NCBI RefSeq assembly: GCF_964340395.1
Contig: NC_135567.1
Span: 8,594,158-8,658,157 of the forward strand
Origin: Glandiceps talaboti
Taxonomy: Eukaryota; Hemichordata; Enteropneusta; Spengelidae
DNA length: 64,000 nt
Direction: 5' to 3'
The notes under the pieces were generated by a model that was given only the letters and a program-made list of their open reading frames with translations, was not told the DNA's origin and made no database searches. Every line of letters begins with the position of its first letter. The stretch's first letter is position 1. The translations under genes were made by a program, and so were the position numbers. Positions 1 through 12,016 of the stretch are shown here, in pieces.

Positions 1-3000
1 ATATATCAGTCATTCCCAAAGCCCTCCTTTCCTGGCTCGGCCTAGTGGGAGCAAATAAGGATGGGATAATATATCTGTCATTCCCATAGCCCTCTCCTGG
101 CTCGGCCTAGTGGGAGCAAATAAGGATGGGATAATATATCAGTCATTCCCAAAGCCCTCCTTTCCTGGCTCTGCCTAGTGGGAGTAAATAAGGATGGGAT
201 AACATATCAGTCATTCCCAAAGCCCTCCTCCTGGCTCGGCCTAGTGGGAGCAAATAAGGATGGGATAATATATCAGTCATTCCCAAAGCCCTCCTTTCCT
301 GGCTCTGCCTAGTGGGAGCAAATAAGGATGGGATAACATATCAGTCATTCCCAAAGCCCTCCTTTCCTGGCTCTGCCTAGTGGGAGTAAATAAGGATGGG
401 ATAACATATCAGTCATTCCCAAAGCCCTCCTTTCCTGGCTCTGCCTAGTGGGAGCAAATAAGGATGGGATAACATATCAGTCATTCCCAAAGCCCTCCTT
501 TCCTGGCTCTGTCTAGTGGGAGTAAATAAGGATGGGATAACATATCAGTCATTCCCAAAGCCCTCCTGGCTCTGCCTAGTGGGAGCAAATAAGGATGGGA
601 TAACATATCAGTCATTCCCAAAGCCCTCCTTTCCTGGCTCGGCCTAGTGGGAGCAAATAAGGATGGGATAACATATCAGTCATTCCCAAAGCCCTCCTTT
701 CCTGGCTCTGCCTAGTGGGAGTAAATAAGGATGGGATAACATATCAGTCATTCCCAAAGCCCTCCTTTCCTGGCTCTGCCTAGTGGGAGCAAATAAGGAT
801 GGGATAACATATCAGTCATTCCCAAAGCCCTCCTTTCCTGGCTCTGCCTAGTGGGAGTAAATAAGGATGGGATAACATATCAGTCATTCCCAAAGCCCTC
901 CTTTCCTGGCTCTGCCTAGTGGGAGCAAATAAGGATGGGATAACATATCAGTCATTCCCAAAGCCCTCCTTTCCTGGCTCTGTCTAGTGGGAGTAAATAA
1001 GGATGGGATAACATATCAGTCATTCCCAAAGCCCTCCTGGCTCTGCCTAGTGGGAGCAAATAAGGATGGGATAACATATCAGTCATTCCCAAAGCCCTCC
1101 TTTCCTGGCTCGGCCTAGTGGGAGCAAATAAGGATGGGATAACATATCAGTCATTCCCAAAGCCCTCCTTTCCTGGCTCTGCCTAGTGGGAGTAAATAAG
1201 GATGGGATAACATATCAGTCATTCCCAAAGCCCTCCTGGCTCTGCCTAGTGGGAGCAAATAAGGATGGGATAACATATCAGTCATTCCCAAAGCCCTCCT
1301 GGCTCTGCCTAGTGGGAGCAAATAAGGATGGGATAACATATCAGTCATTCCCAAAGCCCTCCTGGCTCTGTCTAGTGGGAGCAAATAAGGATGGGATAAC
1401 ATATCAGTCATTCCCAAAGCCCTCCTGGCTCTGTCTAGTGGGAGCAAATAAGGATGGGATAACATATCAGTCATTCCCAAAGCACTCCTGGCTCAGCCTA
1501 GTGGGAGTAAATAAGGATGGGATAACATATCAGTCATTCCCATAGCCCTCTCCTGGCTCTGCCTAGTGGGAGCAAATAAGGATGGGATAACATATCAGTC
1601 ATTCCCAAAGCCCTCCTGGCTCGGCCTAGTGGGAGCAAATAAGGATGGGATAACATATCAGTCATTCCCAAAGCCCTCCTGGCTCGGCCTAGTGGGAGCA
1701 AATAAGGATGGGATAATATATCAGTCATTCCCAAAGCCCTCCTGGCTCGGCCTAGTGGGAGCAAATAAGGATGGGATAACATATCAGTCATTCCCAAAGC
1801 CCTCCTGGCTCGGCCTAGTGGGAGCAAATAAGGATGGGATAACATATCAGTCATTCCCAAAGCCCTCCTGGCTCGGCCTAGTGGGAGCAAATAAGGATGG
1901 GATAACATATCAGTCATTCCCAAAGCCCTCCTGGCTCGGCCTAGTGGGAGCAAATAAGGATGGGATAATATATCAGTCATTCCCAAAGCCCTCCTTTCCT
2001 GGCTCTGTCTAGTGGGAGTAAATAAGGATGGGATAACATATCAGTCATTCCCAAAGCCCTCCTGGCTCGGCCTAGTGGGAGCAAATAAGGATGGGATAAC
2101 ATATCAGTCATTCCCAAAGCCCTCCTTTCCTGGCTCTGTCTAGTGGGAGTAAATAAGGATGGGATAACATATCAGTCATTCCCAAAGCCCTCCTTTCCTG
2201 GCTCGGCCTAGTGGGAGTAAATAAGGATGGGATAACATATCAGTCATTCCCAAAGCCCTCCTGGCTATGCCTAGTGGGAGTAAATAAGGATGGGATAACA
2301 TATCAGTCATTCCCAAAGCCCTCCTGGCTCTGTCTAGTGGGAGTAAATAAGGATGGGATAACATATCAGTCATTCCCAAAGCCCTCCTTTCCTGGCTCGG
2401 CCTAGTGGGAGTAAATAAGGATGGGATAACATATCAGTCATTCCCAAAGCCCTCCTGGCTCTGCCTAGTGGGAGTAAATAAGGATGGGATAACATATCAG
2501 TCATTCCCAAAGCCCTCCTGGCTCTGTCTAGTGGGAGTAAATAAGGATGGGATAACATATCAGTCATTCCCAAAGCCCTCCTTTCCTGGCTCTGCCTAGT
2601 GGGAGTAAATAAGGATGGGATAACATATCAGTCATTCCCAAAGCCCTCCTTTCCTGGCTCTGCCTAGTGGGAGTAAATAAGGATGGGATAACATATCAGT
2701 CATTCCCAAAGCCCTCCTTTCCTGGCTCTGCCTAGTGGGAGCAAATAAGGATGGGATAATATATCAGTCATTCCCAAAGCCCTCCTTTCCTGGCTCTGCC
2801 TAGTGGGAGTAAATAAGGATGGGATAACATATCAGTCATTCCCAAAGCCCTCCTGGCTCTGTCTAGTGGGAGTAAATAAGGATGGGATAACATATCAGTC
2901 ATTCCCAAAGCCCTCCTTTCCTGGCTCGGCCTAGTGGGAGTAAATAAGGATGGGATAACATATCAGTCATTCCCAAAGCCCTCCTGGCTCTGCCTAGTGG

Positions 3001-6000
3001 GAGTAAATAAGGATGGGATAACATATCAGTCATTCCCAAAGCCCTCCTGGCTCTGTCTAGTGGGAGTAAATAAGGATGGGATAACATATCAGTCATTCCC
3101 AAAGCCCTCCTTTCCTGGCTCTGCCTAGTGGGAGTAAATAAGGATGGGATAACATATCAGTCATTCCCAAAGCCCTCCCTTCCTGGCTCTGCCTAGTGGG
3201 AGTAAATAAGGATGGGATAACATATCAGTCATTCCCAAAGCCCTCCTGGCTCTGTCTAGTGGGAGTAAATAAGGATGGGATAACATATCAGTCATTCCCA
3301 AAGCCCTCCTTTCCTGGCTCTGCCTAGTGGGAGTAAATAAGGATGGGATAACATATCAGTCATTCCCAAAGCCCTCCTTTCCTGGCTCTGCCTAGTGGGA
3401 GTAAATAAGGATGGGATAACATATCAGTCATTCCCATAGCCCTCCTTTCCTGGCTCTGTCTAGTGGGAGTAAATAAGGATGGGATAACATATCAGTCATT
3501 CCCATAGCCCTCCTTTCCTGGCTCTGCCTAGTGGGAGCAAATAAGGATGGGATAACATATCAGTCATTCCCATAGCCCTCCTTTCCTGGCTCTGCCTAGT
3601 GGGAGTAAATAAGGATGGGATAACATATCAGTCATTCCCATAGCCCTCCTTTCCTGGCTCTGCCTAGTGGGAGTAAATAAGGATGGGATAACATATCAGT
3701 CATTCCCAAAGCCCTCCTTTCCTGGCTCTGTCTAGTGGGAGTAAATAAGGATGGGATAACATATCAGTCATTCCCATAGCCCTCCTTTCCTGGCTCTGCC
3801 TAGTGGGAGTAAATAAGGATGGGATAACATATCAGTCATTCCCATAGCCCTCCTTTCCTGGCTCTGCCTAGTGGGAGCAAATAAGGATGGGATAACATAT
3901 CAGTCATTCCCATAGCCCTCCTTTCCTGGCTCTGCCTAGTGGGAGTAAATAAGGATGGGATAACATATCAGTCATTCCCATAGCCCTCCTTTCCTGGCTC
4001 TGCCTAGTGGGAGTAAATAAGGACGGGATAACATATCAGTCATTCCCAAAGCCCTCCTTTCCTGGCTCTGTCTAGTGGGAGTAAATAAGGACGGGATAAC
4101 ATATCAGTCATTCCCATAGCCCTCCTTTCCTGGCTCTGTCTAGTGGGAGTAAATAAGGACGGGATAACATATCAGTCATTCCCATAGCCCTCCTTTCCTG
4201 GCTCTGTCTAGTGGGAGTAAATAAGGACGGGATAACATATCAGTCATTCCCATAGCCCTCCTTTCCTGGTTCTGTCTAGTGGGAGTAAATAAGGACGGGA
4301 TAACATATCAGTCATTCCCATAGCCCTCCTTTCCTGGCTCTGTCTAGTGGGAGTAAATAAGGATGGGATAACATATCAGTCATTCCCAAAGCCCTCCTTT
4401 CCTGGCTCTGTCTAGTGGGAGTAAATAAGGACGGGATAACATATCAGTCATTCCCATAGCCCTCCTTTCCTGGCTCTGTCTAGTGGGAGTAAATAAGGAC
4501 GGGATAACATATCAGTCATTCCCATAGCCCTCCTTTCCTGGCTCTGTCTAGTGGGAGTAAATAAGGACGGGATAACATATCAGTCATTCCCATAGCCCTC
4601 CTTTCCTGGCTCTGTCTAGTGGGAGTAAATAAGGACGGGATAACATATCAGTCATTCCCATAGCCCTCCTTTCCTGGCTCTGTCTAGTGGGAGTAAATAA
4701 GGACGGGATAACATATCAGTCATTCCCATAGCCCTCCTTTCCTGGCTCTGCCTAGTGGGAGTAAATAAGGATGGGATAACATATCAGTCATTCCCATAGC
4801 CCTCCTTTCCTGGCTCTGCCTAGTGGGAGTAAATAAGGATGGGATAACATATCAGTCATTCCCATAGCCCTCCTTTCCTGGCTCTGCCTAGTGGGAGCAA
4901 ATAAGGATGGGATAACATATCAGTCATTCCCATAGCCCTCCTTTCCTGGCTCTGCCTAGTGGGAGTAAATAAGGATGGGATAACATATCAGTCATTCCCA
5001 TAGCCCTCCTTTCCTGGCTCTGCCTAGTGGGAGTAAATAAGGACGGGATAACATATCAGTCATTCCCAAAGCCCTCCTTTCCTGGCTCTGTCTAGTGGGA
5101 GTAAATAAGGACGGGATAACATATCAGTCATTCCCATAGCCCTCCTTTCCTGGCTCTGTCTAGTGGGAGTAAATAAGGACGGGATAACATATCAGTCATT
5201 CCCATAGCCCTCCTTTCCTGGCTCTGTCTAGTGGGAGTAAATAAGGACGGGATAACATATCAGTCATTCCCATAGCCCTCCTTTCCTGGCTCTGTCTAGT
5301 GGGAGTAAATAAGGACGGGATAACATATCAGTCATTCCCATAGCCCTCCTTTCCTGGCTCTGTCTAGTGGGAGTAAATAAGGATGGGATAACATATCAGT
5401 CATTCCCAAAGCCCTCCTTTCCTGGCTCTGTCTAGTGGGAGTAAATAAGGACGGGATAACATATCAGTCATTCCCATAGCCCTCCTTTCCTGGCTCTGTC
5501 TAGTGGGAGTAAATAAGGACGGGATAACATATCAGTCATTCCCATAGCCCTCCTTTCCTGGCTCTGTCTAGTGGGAGTAAATAAGGACGGGATAACATAT
5601 CAGTCATTCCCATAGCCCTCCTTTCCTGGCTCTGTCTAGTGGGAGTAAATAAGGACGGGATAACATATCAGTCATTCCCATAGCCCTCCTTTCCTGGCTC
5701 TGTCTAGTGGGAGTAAATAAGGACGGGATAACATATCAGTCATTCCCATAGCCCTCCTTTCCTGGCTCTGTCTAGTGGGAGTAAATAAGGACGGGATAAC
5801 ATATCAGTCATTCCCATAGCCCTCCTTTCCTGGCTCTGTCTAGTGGGAGTAAATAAGGACGGGATAACATATCAGTCATTCCCATAGCCCTCCTTTCCTG
5901 GCTCTGTCTAGTGGGAGTAAATAAGGACGGGATAACATATCAGTCATTCCCATAGCCCTCCTTTCCTGGCTCTGTCTAGTGGGAGTAAATAAGGACGGGA

Positions 6001-6202
6001 TAACATATCAGTCATTCCCATAGCCCTCCTTTCCTGGCTCTGCCTAGTGGGAGTAAATAAGGATGGGATAACATATCAGTCATTCCCAAAGCCCTCCTTT
6101 CCTGGCTCTGCCTAGTGGGAGCAAATAAGGATGGGATAACATATCAGTCATTCTTAAAGCCCTCCTTTCCTGGCTCTGCCTAGTGGGAGCAAATAAGGAC
6201 GG
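1..6202. repeat. 68/63-bp minisatellite array (left edge truncated)
   Basis: Head-to-tail tandem repeat of roughly 90-95 units. The full unit is 68 bp; a short form of 63 bp lacks one TTCCT (CCTCCTTTCCTGG becomes CCTCCTGG). Diagnostic pieces are CTAGTGGGAG, AAATAAGGATGGGATAACAT and CAGTCATTCCC. Common variable sites are GAGTAAA/GAGCAAA, GGATGGG/GGACGGG, CCCAAAGC/CCCATAGC and CTCTGCC/CTCTGTC/CTCGGCC. Short units cluster at about 1.2-2.6 kb. Because 63 is divisible by three, runs of them give false open frames on both strands. Units after about 3.4 kb are almost all 68 bp. The array enters from the left edge and stops sharply at AAGGACGG near 6202. No coding, terminal repeats or transposase is seen. 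Confidence 0.98.
3725..5770. repeat. 15-unit higher-order duplication (period 1,020 bp)
   Basis: The sequence at about 3725-4750 recurs at about 4745-5770 with an offset of exactly 1,020 bp (15 x 68). The order of GGATGGG/GGACGGG and CCCAAAGC/CCCATAGC variants matches unit by unit. The differences I noticed are one base inside the block (T at 4270 versus C at 5290) and changes at the edges. This indicates a recent block duplication rather than single-unit slippage. Confidence 0.9.
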
Positions 6203-6803
6203 AAACTGTCATAAGAATAAGTACAATAATGCTTTATTGAAATTTATAAAAATGTATTACCTTTTAAAAACAAAATAAAAGTTGAAACATTTTCATGATA
6301 TTAGTAATTAACATACTACATGTAGTACATATATAGTAAATATATTATCAAAATTGAATTGTGAAAATAATTATAAAATGGCAATATCTATTTAAACTAA
6401 CAACATTCAGAAAATAATAATAAAAAATTGGCTTGCCATGGTAACCAGACTGTTTACAACAGAGAATACATGGGGAAATTACTAACATTGGTTCTATTTG
6501 TACACACAATCTGCATACATACGATATGATTATGTTTCACATCATATGACGTAATCTACTCAAATGTTACTCAGTTACCATGGTAGCCAGTATACTGTAG
6601 TAATACACTGCTAAAACCACTTTGGTTTGTTTGGCAAAAAATTAACGTTTATTCAAAGGTAACATATAGTGCTCATTCAAAGCACGTCACCAGGAACAAT
6701 AGTGGTAAAAATGTAGTGGATAAAAATATAATAATTGCTATATTGGCCAAACTTAACACCTTTAACACATACATTTTTTAAAGAAACATATAGGTTTTCC
6801 CTT
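6203..6803. other. AT-rich unique spacer between two arrays
   Basis: No gene is recognised. The segment is AT-rich and has no long open frame. It contains two CCATGGTA motifs, near 6437 and 6579, in related contexts (GCCATGGTAACCAG and ACCATGGTAGCCAG). They could be a small degenerate direct or inverted pair. It separates the sharply ending 68-bp array from the gradually beginning 27-bp array. Confidence 0.6.
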
Positions 6804-9800
6804 ATGAAAGTAAAGTGTAACTATTCCCTGAGCAAAGTAAAGTGTAACCTTTTCCCAATCAAAATAAAGTACAAGTGCTACACAAACAAAGTAAAGTATA
6901 CATGTTACACAAATCACAATAAAGTGTAACTGTTCCCCTAGCCAAGTAAAGTGTAACTGTACCCTAATCAAAAGTAAAATGCAACTGTTCCCTAATCAAG
7001 GTAAAGTGTAACTGTTCCCCAATCAAAGTAGAGTGTAACTGTTCCCAAATCAAAGTAAAGAGTAACTGTTCCACAATCAAAGTAAAGTGAACTGTTCCAT
7101 AATCAAAGTAAAGTGTAACTGTTTCCTAATAATCAAGGTAAAGTGTAACTGTTCCCCAATCAAAGTAGAGTGTAACTGTTCCCCAATCAAAGTAAAGTGT
7201 AACTGTTCCAAAATCAAAGTAAAGTGTAACTATTCACCAATCAAAGTAAAGTGTAACTGTTTCCTAATAATCAAAGTAAAGTGTAACTGTTCCATAATAA
7301 TCAAAGTAAAGTGTAACTGTTCCCCAATCAAAGTAAAGTGTAACTGTTCCCCAATCAAAGTAAAGTGCAAATGTTTCCTAATCAAAGTAAAGTGCAACTG
7401 ATCCCAAATCAAAGTAAAGTGCAACTGTTCCCTAATCAAAGTAAAGTATAATTGTTCCACAATCAAAGAAAAGTGTAAATGTTCCCTAATCAAAGTAAAG
7501 TGTAACTGTTCCCCAATCAAAGTAAAGTGTAACTGTTCCACAATCAAAGTAAAGTGCAACTATTTCCTTATCAAAGTAAAGTAAAGTAAAGTGCAAATGT
7601 TTCCTAATCAAAGTAAAGTGTAACTGTTCCACAATCAAAGTAAAGTGTAACTGTTCCCCAATCAAAGTAAAGTGTAACTGTTCCCTAATCAAAGTAAAGT
7701 GTAACTGTTCCACAATCAAAGAAAAGTGTATCTGTTCCCCAATCAAAGTAATGTGTAACTGTTCCCCAATCAAAGTAAAGTGTAACTGTTCCCCATTCAC
7801 AGTAAAGTGTAACTGTACCCCAATCAAAGTAATGTGTAACTGTACCCCAATCAAAGTAAAGAGTAACTGTTCCCCAATCACAGTAAAGTGTAACTGTACC
7901 TCAATCAAAGTAAAGAGTAACTGTTCCCCAATCAAAGTAAAGTGTAACTGTTCCCTAACCAAAGTAAAGAGTAACTGTTCCCCAATCACAGTAAAGTGTA
8001 ACTGTACCCCAATCAAAGTAATGTGTAACTGTTCCCCAATCAAAGTAAAGTGTAACTGTTCCCCATCAAAGTAATGTGTAACTGTTCCACAATCAAAGTA
8101 AAGTGTAACTATTCAACAATCAAAGTAAAGTGTAACTGTTCCCTAATCAAAATAAAGTGTAAATGTTCCAAAATCAAAGTAAAGAGTAACTGTTCCACAA
8201 TCAAAGTAAAGTGTAACTGTTCCCCAATCACAGTAAAGTGTAACTGTTCCCCAATCAAAGTAAAGTGTAACTGTTCCCCATTCACAGTAAAGTATAACTG
8301 TACCCCAATCAAAGTAAAGTGTAACTGTTCCCCAATCAAAGTAATGTGTAACTGTTCCACAATCAAAGTAAAGTGTAACTATTCACCAATCAAAGTAAAG
8401 TGTAACTGTTCCCTAATCAAAATAAATTGTAACTGTTCCCCCATCAAAGTAAAGTGTAAGTGTTCCACAATCAAAGAAAAGTGTAACTGTTCCCCAATCA
8501 AAGTAAAGTGTAACTGTTCCACAATCAAAGTAAAGTGAAAATGTTTCCTTATCAAAGTAAAGTGCAACTGTTCCCTAATCAAAGTAAAGTGTAACTGTTC
8601 CCTAATCAAAGTAAAGTATAATTGTTCCACAATCAAAGTAAAGTATACATGTTACACAAATCACAATAAAGTGTAACTGTTCCCCTAGCCAAGTAAAGTG
8701 TAACTGTACCCTAATCAAAAGTAAAATGCAACTGTTCCCTAATCAAGGTAAAGTGTAACTGTTCCCCAATCAAAGTAGAGTGTAACTGTTCCCCAATCAA
8801 AGTAAAGAGTAACTGTTCCACAATCAAAGTAAAGTGAACTGTTCCATAATCAAAGTAAAGTGTAACTGTTTCCTAATAATCAAGGTAAAGTGTAACTGTT
8901 CCCCAATCAAAGTAAAGTGTAACTGTTCCCCAATCAAAGTAAAGTGTAACTGTTCCACAATCAAAGTAAAGTGTAACTATTCACCAATCAAAGTAAACTG
9001 TAACTGTTTCCTAGTAATCAAAGTAAAGTGTAACTGTTCCCCAATCAAAGTAAAGTGTAACTGTTCCATAATCAAAGTAAAGTGCAAATGTTTCCTAATC
9101 AAAGTAAAGTGCAACTGATCCCAAATCAAAGTAAAGTGCAACTGTTCCCTAATCAATGTAAAGTGTAACTGTTCCCTAATCAAAGTAAAGTATAGTTGTT
9201 CCACAATCAAAGAAAAGTGTAAATGTTCCCTAATCAAAGTAAAGTGTAACTGTTTCCCAATCAAAGTAAAGTGTAACTGTTCCACAATCAAAGTAAAGTG
9301 CAACTATTTCCTTATCAAAGAAAAGTGTAAATGTTCCCTAATCAAAGTAAAGTGCAAATGTTTCCTAATCAAAGTAAAGTGTAACTGTTCCCCAATCACA
9401 GTAAAGTGTAACTGTTCCCCAATCAAAGTAAAGTGTAACTGTTCCCCATTCACAGTAAAGTGTAACTGTACCCCAATCAAAGTAATGTGTAACTGTACCC
9501 CAATCAAAGTAAAGAGTAACTGTTCCCCAATCACAGTAAAGTGTAACTGTTCCCCAATCAAAGTAAAGTGTAACTGTTCCCTAACCAAAGTAAAGAGTAA
9601 CTGTTCCCCAATCACAGTAAAGTGTAACTGTACCCCAATCAAAGTAATGTGTAACTGTTCCCCAATCAAAGTAAAGTGTAACTGTTCCCCAATCAAAGTA
9701 ATGTGTAACTGTTCCACAATCAAAGTAAAGTGTAACTATTCAACAATCAAAGTAAAGTGTAACTGTTCCCTAATCAAAATAAAGTGTAAATGTTCCCCAA

Positions 9801-12016
9801 TCAAAGTAAAGTGTAACTGTTCCCCATTCACAGTAAAGTGTAACTGTACCCCAATCAAAGTAAAGTGTAACTGTTCCCCAATCAAAGTAATGTGTAACTG
9901 TTCCACAATCAAAGTAAAGTGTAACTATTCACCAATCAAAGTAAAGTGTAACTGTTCCCTAATCAAAATAAAGTGTAAATGTTCCAAAATCAAAGTAAAG
10001 AGTAACTGTTGCCCAATCAAAGTAAAGTGTAACTATTCACCAATCAAAGTAAAGTGTAACTGTTCCCCCATCAAACTAAAGTGTAAGTGTTCCACAATCA
10101 AAGAAAAGTGTAACTGTTCCCCAATCAAAGTAAAGTGTAACTGTTCCACAATCAAAGTAAAGTGAAAATGTTTCCTTATCAAAGTAAAGTGCAACTGTTC
10201 CCTAATCAAAGTAAAGTGTAACTGTTCCCTAATCAAAGTAAAGTATAACTGTTCCCCAATCAAAGTAGAGTGTAACTGTTCCCCAATCAAGTAGAGTGTA
10301 ACTGTTCCCCAATCAAAGTAGAGTGTAACTGTTCCCCAATCAAAGTAGAGTGTAACTGTTCCCCAATCAAAGTAGAGTGTAACTGTTCCACAATCAAAGT
10401 AAAGAGTAACTGTTCCACAATCAAAGTAAAGTGTAACTGTTCCCCATTCACAGTAATGTGTAACTGTACCCCAATCAAAGTAAAGTGTAACTGTTCCCCA
10501 ATCAAAGTAATGTGTAACTGTTCCACAATCAAAGTAAAGTGTAACTATTCACCAATCAAAGTAAAGTGTATCTGTTCCCCAATCAAAGTAAAGTGTAACT
10601 GTTCCCCAATCAAAGTAAAGAGTAACTGTTCCCCAATCAAAGTAAAGAGTAACTGTTCCCCAATCAAAGTAAAGTGTAACTGTTCCCCAATCAAAGTAAA
10701 GTATAACTGTTCCACAATCAAAGTAAAGTGTAACTGTTCCCCAATCAAAGTAATGTGTAACTATTCAACAATCAAAGTAAAGTGTAACTGTTCCCTAATC
10801 AAAATAAAGAATAACTGTTCCACAATCACAGTAAAGTGTAACTGTTCCCCAATCAAAGTCAAGTGTAACTGTTCCCCATTCACAGTAAAGTGTAACTGTA
10901 CCCCAATCAAAGTAATGTGTAACTGTTCCACAATCAAAGTAAAGTGTATCTGTTCCCTAATCAAAATAAAGTGTAAATGTTCCCTAATCAAAATAAATTG
11001 TAAATGTTCCAAAATCAAAGTAAAGAGTAACTGTTCCACAATCAAAGGAAAGTGTAACTATTCACCAATCAAAGTAAAGTGTAACTGTTCCCTAATCAAA
11101 ATAAAGTGAAACTGTTCCCCCATCAAAGTAAAGTGTAAGTGTTCCACAATCAAAGAAAAGCGTAACTGTTCCCCAATCAAAGTAAAGTGTAACTGTTCCA
11201 CAATCAAAGTAAAGTGAAAATGTTTCCTTATCAAAGTAAAGTGCAACTGTTCCCTAATCAAAGTAAAGTGTAACTGTTCCCTAATCAAAGTAAAGTATAA
11301 TTGTTCCACAATCAAAGTAAAGTGTAACTGTTCCACAATCAAAGTAAAGAGTAACTGTTCCACAATCAAAGTAAAGTGAACTGTTCCATAATCAAAGTAA
11401 AGTGCAACTGTTCCCTAATCAAAGTAAAGTGTAACTATTCACCAATCAAAGTAAAGTGTAAATGTTCCAAAATCAAAGTAAAGAGTAACTGTTCCCTAAT
11501 CAAAGTAAGTGTAACTGTTCCACAATCAAAGTAAAGTGTAACTGTTCCACAATCAAAGGAAAGTATAACTGTTCTCCAATCAAAGTACAGTGTAACATTC
11601 CCCAAATGAAAGTAAAGTGTAATTGTTCCATGATCAAAATAATGTGTAACTGTTCCACAATCAAAGTAATGTGTAACTGTTCCACAATCAAAGTATAGTG
11701 TAACTATTCACCAATCAAAGTAAAGTGTAACTGTTCCACAATCAAAATAAAGTGTAGCCGTTCCCCATCAAAGTAAAGTGCAACTGTTTCATAATCAAAG
11801 TAAAGTATAACTGTTCCCCAAACAATGTAAAGTATAACTGTTCCACAATCAAAGTAAAGTGTAACTGTTTCCTAATCAAAGTAAAGTGCAACTGTTCCCT
11901 AATCAAAGTAAAGTGCAAGTGTTCCCTAATCAAAGTAAAGTGTAACTGTTCCCCAATCAATGTAAAGTGTAACTGTTACCAAAAGAAAGTAAATGTAATA
12001 TTCCTGAAGCCTTGCA

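Noticed and set aside
1151-3128. Open frames on both strands in the 68/63-bp array (21-residue repeats)
   Set aside because: They follow the 63-bp unit length (divisible by three) and end wherever a 68-bp unit occurs; both strands are open together, which is a repeat artefact.
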